Shown in pieces: positions 59,187-62,000 of a DNA stretch of 62,000 nucleotides (the stretch's first letter is position 1; each line of letters opens with the position of its first letter). Made by a program: the position numbers and the translations under genes. The notes beneath the pieces were generated by a model. It did no database searches and was not told where the DNA came from. It saw only the letters and a program-made list of their open reading frames with translations. The stretch covers positions 2,080,902-2,142,901 of the forward strand of contig NW_019091363.1 in NCBI RefSeq assembly GCF_001949145.1, read 5' to 3'. Origin of the DNA: Acanthaster planci. Taxonomy: Eukaryota > Echinodermata > Asteroidea > Valvatida > Acanthasteridae.

Positions 59187-59406
59187 GGCCCTTTTCCAGT
59201 ATTCAATTTCGGCTCCGTCTCAGGCTTCAACTGTTTTTTTACTACTTGACTTTGAAGCTGTAAGCGCACTAATTAGTCTGATAGTGCCACAAAACATCAA
59301 ATACGATGCTAGAGAGCAAAAACGTACAGTAATCCAGTTTGATTTAAATGCTTCAGGCCCACAATCAGGGATTGAGACAGAGCCGAAATTGAGTATTGGA
59401 AACGGC
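59187..59406. mobile_element. 220-bp MITE with TIRs of about 34 bp
   Basis: The left end CCTTTTCCAGTATTCAATTT continuing CGGCTCCGTCTCA pairs with the right end TGAGACAGAGCCGAAATTGA continuing GTATTGGAAACGGC, with about five differences. No transposase and no clear target duplication. An open frame across it is incidental. Confidence 0.65.
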
Positions 59407-62000
59407 ACATATTTGCAAGATGAAAGGATAAAAACTTAATTTTTTTCTTCTTTTTATAATTTGAATGAATATAGCAATTCTCTGCATCAGCAATGCGTCA
59501 TCTTACATGTACATTTACAAAAAAGTTAAAATGAAAAAATGATGGCTTACACTGGTACTTGTTTTGTTTTGTGAGAAACTTGCAATGTAGACGCTTTGGA
59601 ATAAATGTTTCCCCTTTGGAAAATTCTATGTGACCCAAGCAAAAACTGAAAGCATTACTGATATTACAGCACATACACAGTACATACTTCACCTTTCCTT
59701 GCAGCAAATGATGCTCGCAGCATAATGCGTACTGAACTGACTTTGTACACAGAAGCATGACAGTGACTCAACACTGAATGTATGGTACCTCAAAAGAAGG
59801 CGTAGCCGGTTAGATTGTGCCTGTAGATGCACATGCTCCTTATTTTACACAGGTGGTTTTCTGAAATACGGGATGAGCAGGGAGATGCAGTGCAAATGTT
59901 TCAAGCACCCAAATTTTCAAAGGCCTGTACTGGTGTTAAGGTACATGTACACGCAGGCAGGTGCTACTCCCAGGTATGCATGTATGTACATGTAGTACAA
60001 ACTAGTGTATTACATGTGGGTTGAATTGAGCCACCAGACAGTGTGTAGCTGAGGTGCTTGATGGGAGCTTGAGAGGGAAAAAAGTGAACTAGTGTGAGCT
60101 TGGCACTCTGCTTGTCAGATGTGCAAACTTCATATATTAGCAAATTATCCTGGTTCATAAGGTATTTACAAATGAAAATGATCTTCATTTCATTGTAATA
60201 ATTTTTACTGTACTAGTGCTCCCTTCAAGTTGATTGTACCGATAAGCAGACTTTTTAATGTTTTACCGGTACATTTGTAAGAAATGTTTCTCCAGCATCT
60301 TAAACCCACTTACATGTACATGTATTAAACCGTACATTTACTGTATGTAGTTTCCCTTCCCAATGATAACACTTGAACAGTGCACTCTCATTGGGACTGG
60401 ACTCTTTCCTGTAATCCTCAACATGACCTTGGGATGGAGTGATCTTATCTGCCCCAACTCTCAGTTTTGTCAGAGTTCCAGATTAATTTCTATCATTGAT
60501 TCATTATTGAGCATTTCTGGTAGTGAACCTAAGAATTCCTTAAGAGGGATCAGGTACTGTAGCTCGTACGCCTGAAGAAACCTACATACATGTACATGTA
60601 CATGCATTGAGAGGGGATCATGAGAAACAGTTAAAAGTTTTAGTGGTGGGAAGAAAACCCTACAAGAATATCCTGGGTAAAACTCTTGGAATCAGGTAGG
60701 GACTGAAAACCCAATCTACATGTACATGTACTGGTACTTGTGGCCCGAACTGAACCGGGTTCTCTGGACCACACTGGTGAAAGGTGAGGAAAGAACTGTT
60801 GCACCCCACGGGACTCTTGGCCCTTTCAGACAGGGTATGGATACTGAAGGATACCGATACATGTATGTTTACTTTTGCTGTGATGAGATTAGCGTCTAGA
60901 AAATGTCATTCAAGTTAAAAAAAAGGTTAATTTATATTGTGAAGATTTCAGTTTTAGGAAGTGCCCATTTTCTATTTGAGAGAGTCCTAAAACATGCGTA
61001 ATATTTACAGAGGATGTCAACTGAAATTTGAAGATAACTGCTTTACAAGTACAGGCCATACAGTTTTCTTTTGTAGTATTTAGATTTTAAAAATTGTACC
61101 ACATACTGGTACATACACTGTACATGTACATAAATCATAACCTGCTTTTTGTTTGAACTGACAGATGTATTTAAATAAATATTTTTCAGCATAGTATAGT
61201 TTTCATACTCCAAAAGTAAATCACATAACGGAAGTTCTTTTCATTTCATCCATAACTGACACTGAAAATATTCCCGTTAAAAGGGCCTGGTACATCATGA
61301 ACAGGTGCTATGCATTTGGGTATCAATGTTCTCTGAACGTGCAGTGTATCATTTCCTGTAGGCATCCTCAAATGTCTCTGAGCTCTTATTACGCAAGGCA
61401 ACCTACATGTACATGCAGATCAATAAAATCCAAAATGACAAAGGCTTATGGCAACTGTAATGAGTAATACCAGTGGTAGTCTATTCCTATTATATCCATG
61501 TCTAACATCAGTCACGTTGAAATACATGTACATGTGTACAGTTTTGGGCTGTTGTAACCACAGAGGAAGTTTTTGATCACACCCTGTGCATGTGTTCATG
61601 TACTGTGTAACTGTTTACTGTGTAACTCGCTTTTTGCTAGAAGAAAGGTCCAATATACAAAGTTACCATAAGTGCTGGTACATTTATTGACATACACAAT
61701 TTACATTCTCGAGCCTTAGGCGATACTTTTTGAGTTTCAAGGAGTTACATGTACCAGTACATGTAGATAGTTTTACCAGTCTGACACATTTTGAATATGC
61801 ATGATTTGCATTTTAACTGTGGGTGTTGTTTGAAACGGAAAAATATTCATGACACATTGCAAATAAAAAATGCCAACTGAAAAAAAGAAAAAAGCAGGAT
61901 TTAAATGGGAAGCAGTTAGGATGACAAACTGATTTTGGTTTTGACGGGCTTCATCAAATGGATTTTAACAAAGTTGACTAATGGTTTCTCCATGTGCCCA
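59407..62000. other. Non-coding end of window
   Basis: AT-rich, with scattered TACATGTA words (60.3, 60.59, 60.72, 61.12, 61.53 and 61.75 kb). No exon, RNA gene or complete mobile element recognised. Confidence 0.45.

Overview
The window reads as genomic DNA of an animal, most likely an invertebrate deuterostome. Genes are split by GT..AG introns, intergenic and intronic DNA is long and AT-rich, and small DNA transposons, tRNA-derived SINEs and LINE scraps are common. The two recognisable genes are a Death-NACHT-LRR receptor, a type greatly expanded in echinoderms and amphioxus, and a Smad1/5/8 close to the vertebrate protein. I lean towards an echinoderm or hemichordate, but nothing here fixes the species.

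Layout. 1-883: upstream DNA. 884-4387 (+): a compact two-exon NLR gene, apparently intact (predicted 1105 residues). 4388-8.6 kb: intergenic. About 8.6-32.26 kb (+): the Smad1/5/8 gene, with a possible CpG-rich promoter and non-coding first exon ending at 8887, a 5'UTR segment at 11684-11800, five coding exons between 11801 and 29192 (451 residues; every splice phase closes), and a possible 3 kb 3'UTR ending near the AATAAA at 32237. 33748-34014: an assembly gap of 267 N. 34-62 kb: no convincing exon; intergenic or intronic DNA holding SINEs, LINE fragments, fold-back elements and very many TAC-NN-GTA palindromic words.

The genes belong to separate pathways: the NLR to cytosolic innate sensing, the Smad to BMP signal transduction from receptor to nucleus. 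Nothing suggests a functional link between them.

The most unusual non-coding observations are: (1) eight same-strand copies of a 14-mer near GTGACTCGCGTTAC in the 12.8 kb Smad intron; (2) window-wide enrichment of TACATGTA and TACCGGTA words, which in two cases look inserted into older repeat sequence; (3) two 59-bp palindromes with telomere-like arms inside the Smad transcription unit; (4) two terminal-inverted-repeat elements each flanked by 6-bp direct repeats; and (5) a 166-bp fold-back with 75-bp arms.
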